This document shows positions 36,314-45,472 of a stretch of 64,000 nt of DNA, in pieces. Position numbers and translations under genes: made by a program. The notes beneath the pieces were generated by a model. That model was not told the origin of the DNA and did not search any database. It saw only the letters and a program-made list of their open reading frames with translations. How positions within the stretch are numbered: the first letter of the stretch is position 1; each line of letters begins with the position of its first letter. The stretch lies in NCBI RefSeq assembly GCF_016862395.1, contig NZ_BOMW01000006.1, forward strand, positions 295,709-359,708, given 5' to 3'. Source of the stretch: Actinoplanes siamensis (GTDB taxonomy: Bacteria > Actinomycetota > Actinomycetes > Mycobacteriales > Micromonosporaceae).

Positions 36314-37590
36314 GCGGCGTGCTCGTCCGGGAGTCCCTGCATCCGTCGCTGTCCGATCCTCTGCTGGGCTCGCTCGGCTTCCTCAACGAGGTGATGAGCC
36401 GGTACCCGGACGCCATCTCGTTCGCGCCGGGCGCGCCGCACCCGAGTTACCTCGCCGACATCGACGCCCAGCGCTTCCTCGATCGCTTCCTGGACCATCT
36501 GCGCGCTGACGGCCGCAGCCCGGAGCAGGCATGGCGGATGCTCCACGAGTACGGACCGGCCCAGGGGCTCATCAACGACCTCGTGGGTGAGGCCCTGCAC
36601 CGTGACCAGGGGATCAAAGCCGATCCGCGCGGGATCGTCATCACCGTGGGGGCGCAGGAGGCCATGCTGCTCGTGCTGCGGGCACTGTTCCGGTCCACCG
36701 GGGACGTGCTCGCCGTGGCGAACCCGTGCTTCGTCGGGATGACCGGGGCCGCCCGGTTGCTGGACATCACCCGGGTCGCGATAGGCGAGACCGAGTCCGG
36801 CATCGACCTCGAGGCGCTGGCGGCCGCCTGCCGAACGGCCCGGAAGGCCGGCGGACGGCTGCGGGCCTGCTACGTCGCACCGGACTTCTCGAATCCGGGC
36901 GGCAGCCGGATGACCGTGGCCGCCCGCCTAGAACTGCTGGCGCTGGCCGAACGCGAGGACTTCCACGTCCTGGAGGACGGTGCCTACGCGTTCACCGCGG
37001 CCACCGAACTGCCGACGCTCAAGGCGCTGGACACCGCGGGTCGAGTGATCCACATCGGCACGTTCGCCAAGGTGTGTTTCCCCGGCGCCCGGGTCGGCTA
37101 TGTGGTCGCGGATCAGTCGGTGGGTGCGGGCGGCCGGCTCCTGGCCGAGGACTTGGCCATGATCAAGACGATGGTCACGGTCAACACGTCACCACTGTGC
37201 CAGGGCGTGATCGCGGGCATGCTGCTGGAGCACGGGCGGTCCTTGAGCGCGATCGCGAGACACAAGTCGGCGCTCTACCAGCGCAATCTGAGTCACCTCG
37301 TCCGGGCGCTGGACGCGAGCCTCGGCCCGGCCGGCTCCGGCCGGATCAGGTGGAACCGGCCCGAGGGCGGTTTCTTCGTGCGGATGCATCTGCCGGTTCC
37401 GGTGGACGAGGACCTGCTCGAGCGGTCCGCCGGCAAGTACGGCGTGCTCTGGACGCCCATGTCGCCGTTCTATCTCGACGGCGGCGGTGAGCGGCAGTTG
37501 CGGCTGTCGTGCAGCTATCTGGACATTGACGCGATCGATGCCGGAGTCCGGCGTCTCGCCGAGTTCCTGACGGAAGAAGTGGGGATATGA
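36310..37590 (+). CDS. HpgT/Pgat-like arylglycine aminotransferase
   Basis: The 426-residue fold-type-I PLP enzyme of the MocR/KAT-like class I group converts dihydroxyphenylglyoxylate to dihydroxyphenylglycine. The PLP lysine is in GTFAKVCFPGARVGYVV (about residue 254), with NPGG and YVAPDF upstream and RLSCSY near the end. The GTG at 36310 overlaps the dpgC stop and has GGAGG 7 bp upstream. The P450 gene overlaps its stop. Confidence 0.9.
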   Translation: MSGVLVRESLHPSLSDPLLGSLGFLNEVMSRYPDAISFAPGAPHPSYLADIDAQRFLDRFLDHLRADGRSPEQAWRMLHEYGPAQGLINDLVGEALHRDQGIKADPRGIVITVGAQEAMLLVLRALFRSTGDVLAVANPCFVGMTGAARLLDITRVAIGETESGIDLEALAAACRTARKAGGRLRACYVAPDFSNPGGSRMTVAARLELLALAEREDFHVLEDGAYAFTAATELPTLKALDTAGRVIHIGTFAKVCFPGARVGYVVADQSVGAGGRLLAEDLAMIKTMVTVNTSPLCQGVIAGMLLEHGRSLSAIARHKSALYQRNLSHLVRALDASLGPAGSGRIRWNRPEGGFFVRMHLPVPVDEDLLERSAGKYGVLWTPMSPFYLDGGGERQLRLSCSYLDIDAIDAGVRRLAEFLTEEVGI

Positions 37591-38771
37591 CAACGGAACC
37601 GCTGCCCACGGCACGACCCACCCCGTTCGACCCGCCGGTCGAGCTGGCCGAGTACCGGGAACACGATCCGATCCGCCGGATGGTGTACCCGGACGGACAC
37701 GTCGGGTGGCTGGTCACCAGCCACAGCCTGGCCCGCAAGATGCTGTCCGACCAGCGGTTCAGCGCCCGCTCCGAGTTCAAGCGGGCGCCGGTGGCCCGGC
37801 CGAGCGCCGACCCCTTCTTCGGCGCACCGGCGCTGCCCGGCTGGCTGGTCGACATGGACGCGCCCGAGCACACCCGGCTGCGGCTGCAACTGGCCGGGAA
37901 GTTCACCGCCAGGCGGATGAAGGACATGCGCCCGCTGCTGGAGCGGATCGTGGACGACCAGCTCACCGCGATGGCCGAGCACGGAAAGCCGGCCGACCTG
38001 GTGTCGTTGTTCGCGCTGCCCGTGCCGTCGCTGGCGATCTGCGAGCTGCTGGGCGTGCCCTACCGTGACCGGGCGGCGTTCCAGCGCAACAGCGCGACGC
38101 TGTTCAGCCTGGAGGCCAGCGCGGAGGAGGCCTCCAGGGCGATGGACGAGTTGTACGGGCTGATGCGCGAGCTCGCGAAGGAACGTGACGGCAACTCCGC
38201 CGGCCTGCTCAGCATGCTCGCGGCGGACGGCACGCTCGACGCCGAGGAGATCGCCGGCATCGGGGTGCTGCTGCTGACCGCCGGCCACGAGTCCACGGCG
38301 GGATCACTGGGTTTGAGCACGTTCACCCTGCTGTCGCACCCGGACCACCTCGAGCGGCTGCGGTCGGATCCCGGGTTGATCGACAACGCGGTGGAAGAGC
38401 TGCTCCGCTACCTGACGATCTTCCACTTCGGTGTCCCGCGCACTCCGCTGCAGGACGTGGAGTTCGAGGGTCACCTGCTGCGAGCGGGGGAATCCATCAC
38501 GATCTCGTTGCCGGCGGCGAACCGTGATCCAAGCTGGTTCGCCGACCCGGACCGGTTGGACTTCGAGCGCAAGACCGCTGGGCACATGGCGTTCGGCTAC
38601 GGGATCCATCAATGCCTGGGGCAGAATCTGGTACGCATGGAGATGCGGGTGGCGCTCCCGGCGATCTTCCGGCGTTTCCCCGGTCTGGCACTGGCCGTGC
38701 CGCCGGAGGAGGTGCCGTTGAAGACGAATGTCAGCGTCTACGGCGTTCACGAGCTGATGGTCACCTGGTGA
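37587..38771 (+). CDS. Cytochrome P450
   Basis: The 394-residue bacterial class I P450 has an I-helix LLTAGHESTAGS, ExxR in EELLRYL, and a haem-ligand loop FGYGIHQCLGQNL with the axial cysteine at about residue 343. It follows the arylglycine aminotransferase with an ATGA overlap and precedes a ferredoxin. A plausible job is hydroxylation of the 4-methyl group or a ring or benzylic position of the arylglycine. In pheganomycin the corresponding carbon is a hydroxymethyl. Confidence 0.92.
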   Translation: MTTEPLPTARPTPFDPPVELAEYREHDPIRRMVYPDGHVGWLVTSHSLARKMLSDQRFSARSEFKRAPVARPSADPFFGAPALPGWLVDMDAPEHTRLRLQLAGKFTARRMKDMRPLLERIVDDQLTAMAEHGKPADLVSLFALPVPSLAICELLGVPYRDRAAFQRNSATLFSLEASAEEASRAMDELYGLMRELAKERDGNSAGLLSMLAADGTLDAEEIAGIGVLLLTAGHESTAGSLGLSTFTLLSHPDHLERLRSDPGLIDNAVEELLRYLTIFHFGVPRTPLQDVEFEGHLLRAGESITISLPAANRDPSWFADPDRLDFERKTAGHMAFGYGIHQCLGQNLVRMEMRVALPAIFRRFPGLALAVPPEEVPLKTNVSVYGVHELMVTW

Positions 38772-38788
38772 GGGAGGGGAGTCGACTG

Positions 38789-38980
38789 GTGCGCATCGAG
38801 ATCGACAGTGAGCGGTGCATCGGCTCCGGCCAGTGCGCGATGACCGTGCCGGAAGTCTTCGACCAGGACGATCTGGCCGGCAAGGTCGTTCTCCTGGACG
38901 ATCGGCCGGACGCCGCGTTCGACGACCCGGTGCACGAGGCGGCGAGCCGGTGTCCGGTGGGAGCGATCAGGGCGTACTGA
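38789..38980 (+). CDS. Single-cluster ferredoxin
   Basis: The 63-residue protein has cysteines at 10 and 16 (CIGSGQC) and 55 (CPVGAI), the CX5C...CP pattern of actinobacterial [3Fe-4S] ferredoxins that serve P450s. The GTG at 38789 lies 17 bp after the P450 stop with GGGAGGGGA upstream. The reductase must come from elsewhere in the genome. Confidence 0.9.
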   Translation: MRIEIDSERCIGSGQCAMTVPEVFDQDDLAGKVVLLDDRPDAAFDDPVHEAASRCPVGAIRAY

Positions 38981-38999
38981 GAAGAAGCGAGCAAGATCA

Positions 39000-40181
39000 G
39001 TGACGAATACGATGGCGCCGGCCCGTGTCTCTCCGCTGCGCAGGTTGCGTCTGCACGCCGGGTACCAGTGGCGCAACAGTGGACGAGCGCTCGTGGCCCG
39101 GGCCCGGGTCGAGTGGGACAGCAGGGATTGGGCGAGGCTGCCGGCCGTGCGCTCGGAGGTCGGCGGCATGTCGATCTCGTACTCGGGCCTTCCGGAAGGC
39201 CTCGCGTACACCTTGGACTTCACCGAGCAGCGCCGGGGCGCGGACGAACAGCGGACCGCTGTGCGTGAACGCTCGCAGCTGCGAGGCCGGGACCTCTCGG
39301 TGGTGAACCGGTTGCCGGACGCCGACATCACGATCGTCGGCACCAGCGCCGCTCGGGCACATCGCCTGCCCAGGTCGGCGTCGCTGGTGCTGCCGATACG
39401 AGTGCACTTCGTGCTGGATCTCGACGACGATCTGGAAACGGTGCTCGGCCGGATATCCAAGGACGAGAGGCGCAGCTTCCGCAAGAACTCCCGCAAGTTC
39501 CGATGGACCGGCGAGATGGTGCGCGACATCGAGTGGTTCGACCGCTTTTACGACGACTATTACCGGGCTACCATGCGTAACCGGCACGGCGCCCGCGAGC
39601 GCGTCGAGTCCAAGGAAGCGGCCTACGAGTGCATGTTCCGCACCGGCCACCTCTTCGTGCTCTCGAAGGACGGGGAACCGATCGCCGGGCAGCTGTGTCA
39701 CTGGGACGCCACGACGAACGTGTTGACCCTGCGGCTGCCCGGTGTCCGCGACGGGGCCGAGGAACATTACGCAACCGGTGCGATGAAGGCGATGAACTTC
39801 CTGCTGATCGAGTGGGCTGCGGCCAACGGCGTACGGCAGATCGACTATCAGGGCACCGAGCCGTTTCTGAGCAAGGGAACCTACCAGGCGAAACGACTCA
39901 CCGGCACGCGTGTCGTCCTGCCACCGAACCACTTCGGCGGCAAGCGGCTGTGGTTGCAGGTCCGTCAGGACCGCCCGGCGGTGCGCGACTTCCTGGTGGC
40001 CAACCCGTTTCTGACCGAGAGCGGAGGTCAGCTGGACGCTGTCTACTTCTACGACGGCGAACGGCCCGCGCGGCTGGACTATCCCTCGCATTCGCCGGGA
40101 GTGCGTGAAGCGCGTCAGATCAACCTCGACGAATTCCTGGCGCCCGTGTCGCGAGAACGACTAAGGAGCACCGTCGCATGA
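39000..40181 (+). CDS. GNAT/Fem-like acyl- or aminoacyl-transferase
   Basis: The 393-residue protein looks like a double-GNAT protein of the BioF2/FemAB-like type (PF13480-like): SKDERRSFRKNSRKF, then FYDDYYRATMRNRHG, then LFVLSKDGEPIAGQL and NFLLIEWAAANGVRQIDY. Relatives transfer acyl groups or, in the Fem branch, amino acids from aminoacyl-tRNA to an amine. In this cluster it could add an amino acid to the guanidino-arylglycine or acylate it. The start is GTG 39000 or ATG 39012. Its stop overlaps the ATP-grasp gene start. Confidence 0.7.
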   Translation: MTNTMAPARVSPLRRLRLHAGYQWRNSGRALVARARVEWDSRDWARLPAVRSEVGGMSISYSGLPEGLAYTLDFTEQRRGADEQRTAVRERSQLRGRDLSVVNRLPDADITIVGTSAARAHRLPRSASLVLPIRVHFVLDLDDDLETVLGRISKDERRSFRKNSRKFRWTGEMVRDIEWFDRFYDDYYRATMRNRHGARERVESKEAAYECMFRTGHLFVLSKDGEPIAGQLCHWDATTNVLTLRLPGVRDGAEEHYATGAMKAMNFLLIEWAAANGVRQIDYQGTEPFLSKGTYQAKRLTGTRVVLPPNHFGGKRLWLQVRQDRPAVRDFLVANPFLTESGGQLDAVYFYDGERPARLDYPSHSPGVREARQINLDEFLAPVSRERLRSTVA

Positions 40182-41464
40182 CGATCACCGGACTGCCGCC
40201 GACCCGGGTGGCCGAGATCCTCGCCGGACACCTGGCGGACATCCCGATGGGGCGCTTCCCCACCGCGGCGGAGCCGATGGTGCTGCCTTCGAAGGCGTAC
40301 CGGGCGCTCCTGGCCGCCACCCGGCGCCTGACCGAGCTGTCCTGCGAGGTGGTGCGCAGGCTGGCGCCGGACCAGGCGGGTCGGATGGCCGCGCTGCGGG
40401 TCGACCCGTCCGAATACCGGCGGACGAGTCCGGACGAGGAATTCGAGCTACGGCACGCCGGTGACGTGGTCCGCGCCGACGTGGTCATCGGGGCTGACGG
40501 CCCACGGTTCATCGAGCTGAACGTGGGCGCCGGGATCGGTGGCGTGGTGCAGTTCGAGCAACAGCGCCGTGCCTGGCGGAGCGTCCGCCTGGAGGCCGGC
40601 CTGCCACCGCTCGACGGTGAGGATCTCTTCGGCCTGCTCGCCAAGCTGATCAAGCGGTACTGCGCGGAACTGAGCCTGCCGGTCGGTGCGCTGCTGATCG
40701 GCACCATGCACGATCCCGGCATGGGTGGCGCCGTGAACGACACTCAGATCAGGTTGCTCGGCGAGCACGGTGTGCCGGCCCGGTTCGCCGAGTTGCCGGG
40801 TTTGCTCGACGAGATCCGCCCCGGCGACCGGCTCGGCATCATCCAGTTCTGTGAGGACGAGGCGGCGCAGCTCGGCTGGGACGTCACCCCCATGCTCACG
40901 GCGATCAAGGACGGCTTGCGCACGGCGCCGTCGGAGAGCACTCGGCTGGTGGACTCGAAGAAGGTGCTCGCCTGGATGTCCGAGGGCCTGCCGTGGATGT
41001 CCCGGGAAGACCGGGACCTGGTCCAGCGCTTCGTGCCGTGGAGCCGGGTGCTGGGTGACCGGCTGGTGAGCTGGCGGGGAGACGCGTACGAACTGCCGCG
41101 GCTGCTCGTCGAGCAGCGCGAGCATTTCGTGCTCAAGGGTGCGGCCGGCCTGTCGTCGCGGGAGGTGTTCTTCGGCGCGAGCACCGAGCCCGAGGAGTGG
41201 GCGCAGCTCGTGGAGGCCGCGGTCGGCTCGGAGTACTACGTGGCGCAGGAACTCGTCACACCGGTCCGGCGACCCGTGCCCGTCATGCTGGACGAGTCCG
41301 GGCGGACGGACATCGTCATCGCGAACCCGGTGATCAGCCCGTTCTGCGTGGGCGGGGTGCCGACCGGCTGTCTGATGCGGTTCGACACGGCGACCGGGCC
41401 CGGCGCGGTCACCGTCAAGTCCGGCGCCATGCTGGGGTGCCTGTTGGGAGACACCACTCGATGA
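40178..41464 (+). CDS. ATP-grasp-like carboxylate-amine ligase
   Basis: The 428-residue protein has ADVVIGADGPRFIELNVGAG in the first half, with the E-x-N metal/ATP motif, and HFVLKGAAGLSSREVFFG in the second half, like the lysine-glycine grasp loop. This order resembles circularly permuted ATP-grasp ligases such as the glutathionylspermidine-synthase group. ATP-grasp enzymes form amide bonds through acylphosphates. In pheganomycin and resorcinomycin pathways an ATP-grasp ligase joins the guanidino-arylglycine to an amino acid or peptide. It overlaps both neighbours by 4 bp. Confidence 0.65.
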   Translation: MTITGLPPTRVAEILAGHLADIPMGRFPTAAEPMVLPSKAYRALLAATRRLTELSCEVVRRLAPDQAGRMAALRVDPSEYRRTSPDEEFELRHAGDVVRADVVIGADGPRFIELNVGAGIGGVVQFEQQRRAWRSVRLEAGLPPLDGEDLFGLLAKLIKRYCAELSLPVGALLIGTMHDPGMGGAVNDTQIRLLGEHGVPARFAELPGLLDEIRPGDRLGIIQFCEDEAAQLGWDVTPMLTAIKDGLRTAPSESTRLVDSKKVLAWMSEGLPWMSREDRDLVQRFVPWSRVLGDRLVSWRGDAYELPRLLVEQREHFVLKGAAGLSSREVFFGASTEPEEWAQLVEAAVGSEYYVAQELVTPVRRPVPVMLDESGRTDIVIANPVISPFCVGGVPTGCLMRFDTATGPGAVTVKSGAMLGCLLGDTTR

Positions 41465-42738
41465 GTGCCTCAGCCGACAGCCGGACCCGGCCCGCCACCA
41501 GGGGCTGGCGAGATTTTCAATGGCTGTGGGGAGGTCAGAGCGTCAGCCTCCTCGGTGACCAGATTCTGCTCCTCGCGCTGCCGTTGGCGGCGACGCAGGC
41601 ACTGGGCGCCAGCGCGTTCCAGGTGGGCGTGCTGGCGGCGGCCGTGACACTGCCGTACCTGTTGATCGGTCTGCCCGCCGGAGTCTGGGTGGCCCGGTTC
41701 GGCCTGCGCCGGTCGATGGTGTGCGCGGACGCCGTCCGCGGTCTGGCCGTGCTCTCCGTGCCGCTGGCCGGCTTCGCCGGCGTGCTGACCTACGCCCAGC
41801 TGCTGGTGGTGGCTTTGGTGACCGGCGTCTGCAGCGTCTTCTTCCAGATCGCCTATCAGTCGTTCGCGCCGCTGCTGATCGCGGACAGCGACGGCCTGCA
41901 CTCGGCCAACACCAAACTCACCTTCTCCGAGTCGATGGCGTTGCTGCTGGGGCCGGGACTGGCCGGCTTCCTGGTCGGGCTGACCGGCGCGGTGCGGGCC
42001 ATGCTGGCCGACGCCACCAGCTTCCTGGTCAGCATGAGCACGCTGCTGATGATCCGGCATCACGACGCTCCGGTCCCGGTGGCCGATCGTCAACCGGTTC
42101 TCCGGGAGGTGGCCGACGGGATCCGGTTCGTGCTCAGGCAGCCGTTACTGCGCCTGATCATGGCATCCGGCCTGGTGTACAACCTGGGCATCGCGATGTA
42201 CATGGCGATGATCACGATCTTCGCGGTGCAATATCTTCACCTGCCGCCGGCGGTCCTGGGCCTCGCGACCGGCCTGGGCGGCGCCGGTTTCCCGGTAGGC
42301 ACCCTGCTTGCCCGGTGGCTCACCCGGCGATTCGGCATCGGGCCCACCCTCGGGATAGCGAGTTTCCCGATCGTCGCGGGACTGGTGATCGTGGTCAGCT
42401 CCTTCGACCGCTACGCGGCCGTGATGATCAGCGTCGGCACTTTCCTGTACGGCATGGGCTCCGGCGCCTTCAAGACGAACGCGCTGACCATCCGCCACAT
42501 CGTCACCCCGGACGACATGTCCACCCGGGCCACCGCGGTTCACCGGTTCGTCACCTGGGGCGTCATGCCGGTGGGCGCGGTCGTCGCCGGGCTCATCGGT
42601 GACCACTTCGGCCTGCGTGCCGCGATGGTCACCGCGGTGCTGGTCACCAGCCTCTGCCTCATCCCGTCACTGAGCACGCCCATGCGCCGGGCGAAGCGAC
42701 TCACCCGGCCCGAGACCGCGTTACCTACGGGGAGATGA
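41461..42738 (+). CDS. MFS exporter of the biosynthetic cluster
   Basis: The 425-residue protein has about 12 membrane segments, DHA3-like, beginning WLWGGQSVSLLGDQILLLAL and with the loop GLPAGVWVARFGLRRS. The ATG overlaps the ATP-grasp stop and asnB follows 3 bp after its stop. Export of and self-resistance to the product are inferred from its position. Confidence 0.88.
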   Translation: MSASADSRTRPATRGWRDFQWLWGGQSVSLLGDQILLLALPLAATQALGASAFQVGVLAAAVTLPYLLIGLPAGVWVARFGLRRSMVCADAVRGLAVLSVPLAGFAGVLTYAQLLVVALVTGVCSVFFQIAYQSFAPLLIADSDGLHSANTKLTFSESMALLLGPGLAGFLVGLTGAVRAMLADATSFLVSMSTLLMIRHHDAPVPVADRQPVLREVADGIRFVLRQPLLRLIMASGLVYNLGIAMYMAMITIFAVQYLHLPPAVLGLATGLGGAGFPVGTLLARWLTRRFGIGPTLGIASFPIVAGLVIVVSSFDRYAAVMISVGTFLYGMGSGAFKTNALTIRHIVTPDDMSTRATAVHRFVTWGVMPVGAVVAGLIGDHFGLRAAMVTAVLVTSLCLIPSLSTPMRRAKRLTRPETALPTGR

Positions 42739-42741
42739 CAC

Positions 42742-44571
42742 ATGTGCGGAATCGTTGGTTGGCTGGACTTCTCTCGCGATCTGAGTGACCACGGCGACGT
42801 CATTGAGGCGATGACCGAAACCATGCGGCTGCGTGGTCCGGATGATCACGGCGTATGGCTGGACCGGCACGTCGCCCTGGGACATCGCCGGCTGGCGATC
42901 ATCGACCTCGTCGGTGGTCACCAGCCGATGGTGGCGACGGACGGCGCCACCGTTCTCGTCTACAGCGGCGAGGTCTACAACTACAAAGAGTTGCGAACCG
43001 AGCTGCAGGGGCGCGGACACGTCTTCACCGAGCGATCCGACACCGAGGTGGTGCTGCACGCGTATCGCGAATGGGGAGCGGCCTGCGCCGAACGCCTGAT
43101 CGGCATGTTCGCGTTCGCCGTGTGGGACGCGCGGAAGCAGGAGTTGGTCCTCGTCCGGGACCGGCTCGGCATCAAGCCGCTCTACTACGCGCCGACTCCG
43201 CACGGCGTGCTCTTCGCCTCCGAGCCGAAGGGCATCTTCGCCAATCCGGAGTTCCGTCCGGCTGTCGACGAGTCGATGCTGCCGGTTCTGCTCAACCGGC
43301 GGCTCGCCCTGCCGGGGCAGACGCCGGTACGCGGCCTGCACGAGGTGAAACCGGGACATGTGCTCACGGTGACTCGTGCCGGTCTGCGGCAGTCGGCCTA
43401 CTGGCGGCTGACCACCGACCCGCACCCGGACGACCTGCCCACGACCGTGACCAATGTACGGGCGCTGCTGCACGAGGTGGTCCACCAGCAGCTGGTCGCG
43501 GACGTGCCGATCGCCACGCTGCTCTCCGGCGGCCTGGACTCCACGGCGACCACCGCGATCGCCGCGCGAGCCGTCGAGGCCGCCGGCGCGGGCCCGCTCT
43601 CCACCTTCTCGGTCGACTTCCCCGAGGACGCGGCGACGTTCCGCCCGACCGTCCTGCGCCCGGAACGGGACGCGCCCTACGCGTCGCTCGCCGCCGAGCG
43701 GATCGGCACGCGCCATTCCACGATCGCGCTGTCGGCCCCGGCCGTCGCGGCGGCGCGCTCGCGCGCGATGCAGGCCATGGACGCGCCGATCAGCGGACAG
43801 TTCGACGCCTCGATGTACCTGCTCTTCGCCGGCGTGCGGGAGAGAAGCGACGCTCGTGTCCTGCTCTCCGGTGAGGCGGCCGATGAGGTCTTCGGCGGAT
43901 ACCCGTGGTTCCACGACGCCGCGGCGCTGAACGCGGACACCTTCCCGTGGCTGGGCAACGCCCCCCGGTTGTGGGACTGCCTGTCCGCCGACGTGATCAA
44001 GCGGATTCGTCCCGGCGACGTGGAACGCGACCACTACGCGCAGCTTCGTGCGGCCGTCCCCCGCCTGCCGGGCGAGGATCCGGCGCAGGCGCGCCGGCGA
44101 GAGGCTCTGTACCTGAGTCTGCAGGGTCCGCTGGCGGTGTTGCTGGAGCGTAAGGATCGGCTGAGCATGGCCTCTGGCTTGGAGGTGCGTGTCCCGTTCT
44201 GCGACCATCGTCTGCTCCAGTACGTGTGGAACACCCCGTGGTCGATGAAGAACGCGGACGGCCGGGAGAAGAGCCTGCTGCGGATGGCCGTCGGCGACCT
44301 CGTGCCGGCGGAGATCCTGCGGCGGAGGAAGAGCGCCTATCCGGCGATGCACGATCCCGCGCACGACGCCACGGTGCTGAACGCGGTGAACAAGCTCGTC
44401 GTCGACGAGACCTCGCCGTTGTACGGGCTCGTCGACGCCGACCGCGTGCACACGCTGATCGGGTCCGGCAACCGCACCATGACGCATGTCAATGCGGCGC
44501 ACCTGGTGCTGCCCCTGCTGGAGATCGACGCGTGGATGCGCGCGTACGACATCGAGGTCATCCGGGGCTGA
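42742..44571 (+). CDS. AsnB-type glutamine-dependent amidotransferase
   Basis: The 609-residue protein has Cys2 as the glutaminase nucleophile (MCGIVGWLDF), glutaminase residues RLAIIDL and YSGEVYNY, and a PP-loop synthetase motif LLSGGLDSTATT near residue 265, so both halves look intact. Besides asparagine synthesis, such enzymes amidate carboxylates of natural products. As the last gene of the operon it may convert a product carboxylate to an amide or form an amide between building blocks. GGGGAG lies 8 bp upstream of the start. Confidence 0.87.
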   Translation: MCGIVGWLDFSRDLSDHGDVIEAMTETMRLRGPDDHGVWLDRHVALGHRRLAIIDLVGGHQPMVATDGATVLVYSGEVYNYKELRTELQGRGHVFTERSDTEVVLHAYREWGAACAERLIGMFAFAVWDARKQELVLVRDRLGIKPLYYAPTPHGVLFASEPKGIFANPEFRPAVDESMLPVLLNRRLALPGQTPVRGLHEVKPGHVLTVTRAGLRQSAYWRLTTDPHPDDLPTTVTNVRALLHEVVHQQLVADVPIATLLSGGLDSTATTAIAARAVEAAGAGPLSTFSVDFPEDAATFRPTVLRPERDAPYASLAAERIGTRHSTIALSAPAVAAARSRAMQAMDAPISGQFDASMYLLFAGVRERSDARVLLSGEAADEVFGGYPWFHDAAALNADTFPWLGNAPRLWDCLSADVIKRIRPGDVERDHYAQLRAAVPRLPGEDPAQARRREALYLSLQGPLAVLLERKDRLSMASGLEVRVPFCDHRLLQYVWNTPWSMKNADGREKSLLRMAVGDLVPAEILRRRKSAYPAMHDPAHDATVLNAVNKLVVDETSPLYGLVDADRVHTLIGSGNRTMTHVNAAHLVLPLLEIDAWMRAYDIEVIRG

Positions 44572-44688
44572 CCACGCCACGCCTGGCGCGACTACGGGTG
44601 GGAAGCGCGCCCGGGGCGGCGTGGTCGGCGAGGCGCCGCGGGTCGTCCGCGGCCGGCACGCGCGATTGGCGCGCGCGTGCCGGCCGCG

Positions 44689-44858
44689 TCAATCCGCGAA
44701 ATCGTGGAACTGGCCGGTGAACTGGTAGGTGGTCTGCGCGATGCCGCTGCGGTCCGGGCCATCGTGCCGTTGCCGCAGGCGCCGGTGTCCCGGTTCACCC
44801 ACCACAACCGGACGAAGCCCAGCCTCTTGTTCTTCGCCCAGTCGAGCAGGCGGCTGGG
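44689..44858 (-). pseudogene. 3' end of a GH18 chitinase, frameshifted
   Basis: The minus strand reads LLDWAKNKRLGFVRLWWVNRD, then CGNGT, and after a frame change DGPDRSGIAQTTYQFTG to a stop at 44689. This matches the C-terminal ~55 residues of the GH18 chitinase near 61.8 kb (AKSKGLSRFTFWAVNRDRGC, then SDCSGIAQSDWAF). Nothing of the rest of the gene is present. The fragment abuts a valS fragment at about 44855. Confidence 0.7.
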
Positions 44859-45314
44859 GCGGACTACCTGGAGCTGGTCAAGGAGCGGGCGTACCGGGAC
44901 GCGGCCGACCCGGCCACCCGGTCCGCGCACGCCGCGCTGGCGATCGCCCTGCACACGCTGCTGCGGTTGTTCGCGCCGATGCTCCCGTTCGTCACCGAGG
45001 AAGCCTGGTCCTGGTGGCGGGAGGGCTCGGTGCACCGGGCCCCGTGGCCGGCGGCGGGCGAGTTCGCGCCGGCGTTGGACCCGACCCTCCCGGACGGCCT
45101 GCTGACGCTGGCCGGCACCGTGCTGGGGCTGGTCCGCAAGGCCAAGTCGGAGGCGAGGCAGTCGATGCGCAGCGAGGTGGCGCGTCTGGTGCTGAGCGGT
45201 CCGGCGGAGGCCTTCGAGCTGGTCGGCCGGGACGTGCTGGCGGCCGGGGCGATCCGGGAGGTGAGCGTCTCGGCGGCCGACGGCCCGCTCAGCGCGTCGG
45301 TCGAGCTCACCTGA
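44859..45314 (+). pseudogene. valS: Valyl-tRNA synthetase C-terminal fragment
   Basis: The frame reads ADYLELVKERAYRD, then LLRLFAPMLPFVTEEAWSWW, which is the anticodon-binding domain of ValRS, and continues through LGLVRKAKSEARQSMRSEV to a TGA at 45312-45314. Only about 150 of roughly 850 residues remain and there is no start. It is the far side of a recombination junction; an intact valS must exist elsewhere. Confidence 0.85.
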
Positions 45315-45472
45315 TCCAGCACGGTCGCCCGCGGCTGTCCCGGGGTCGCCGCTGCGCTCCGCGCGGTCGCCCCGGGTCGCCGCTCCGCTGTCCCGCGGTC
45401 GGCCCCGGCCTTCCGCTCCGCGTCCCGCAGAGCTATTCCCTCCCGCTGTTTCCTGCCGGGCTGTGACGATTG

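Noticed and set aside
23220..45314. Integrase gene and attL/attR repeat pair for the suspected island
   Set aside because: No integrase domain and no second copy of the tRNA-Arg 3' end could be found by eye, so no attachment sites are annotated.
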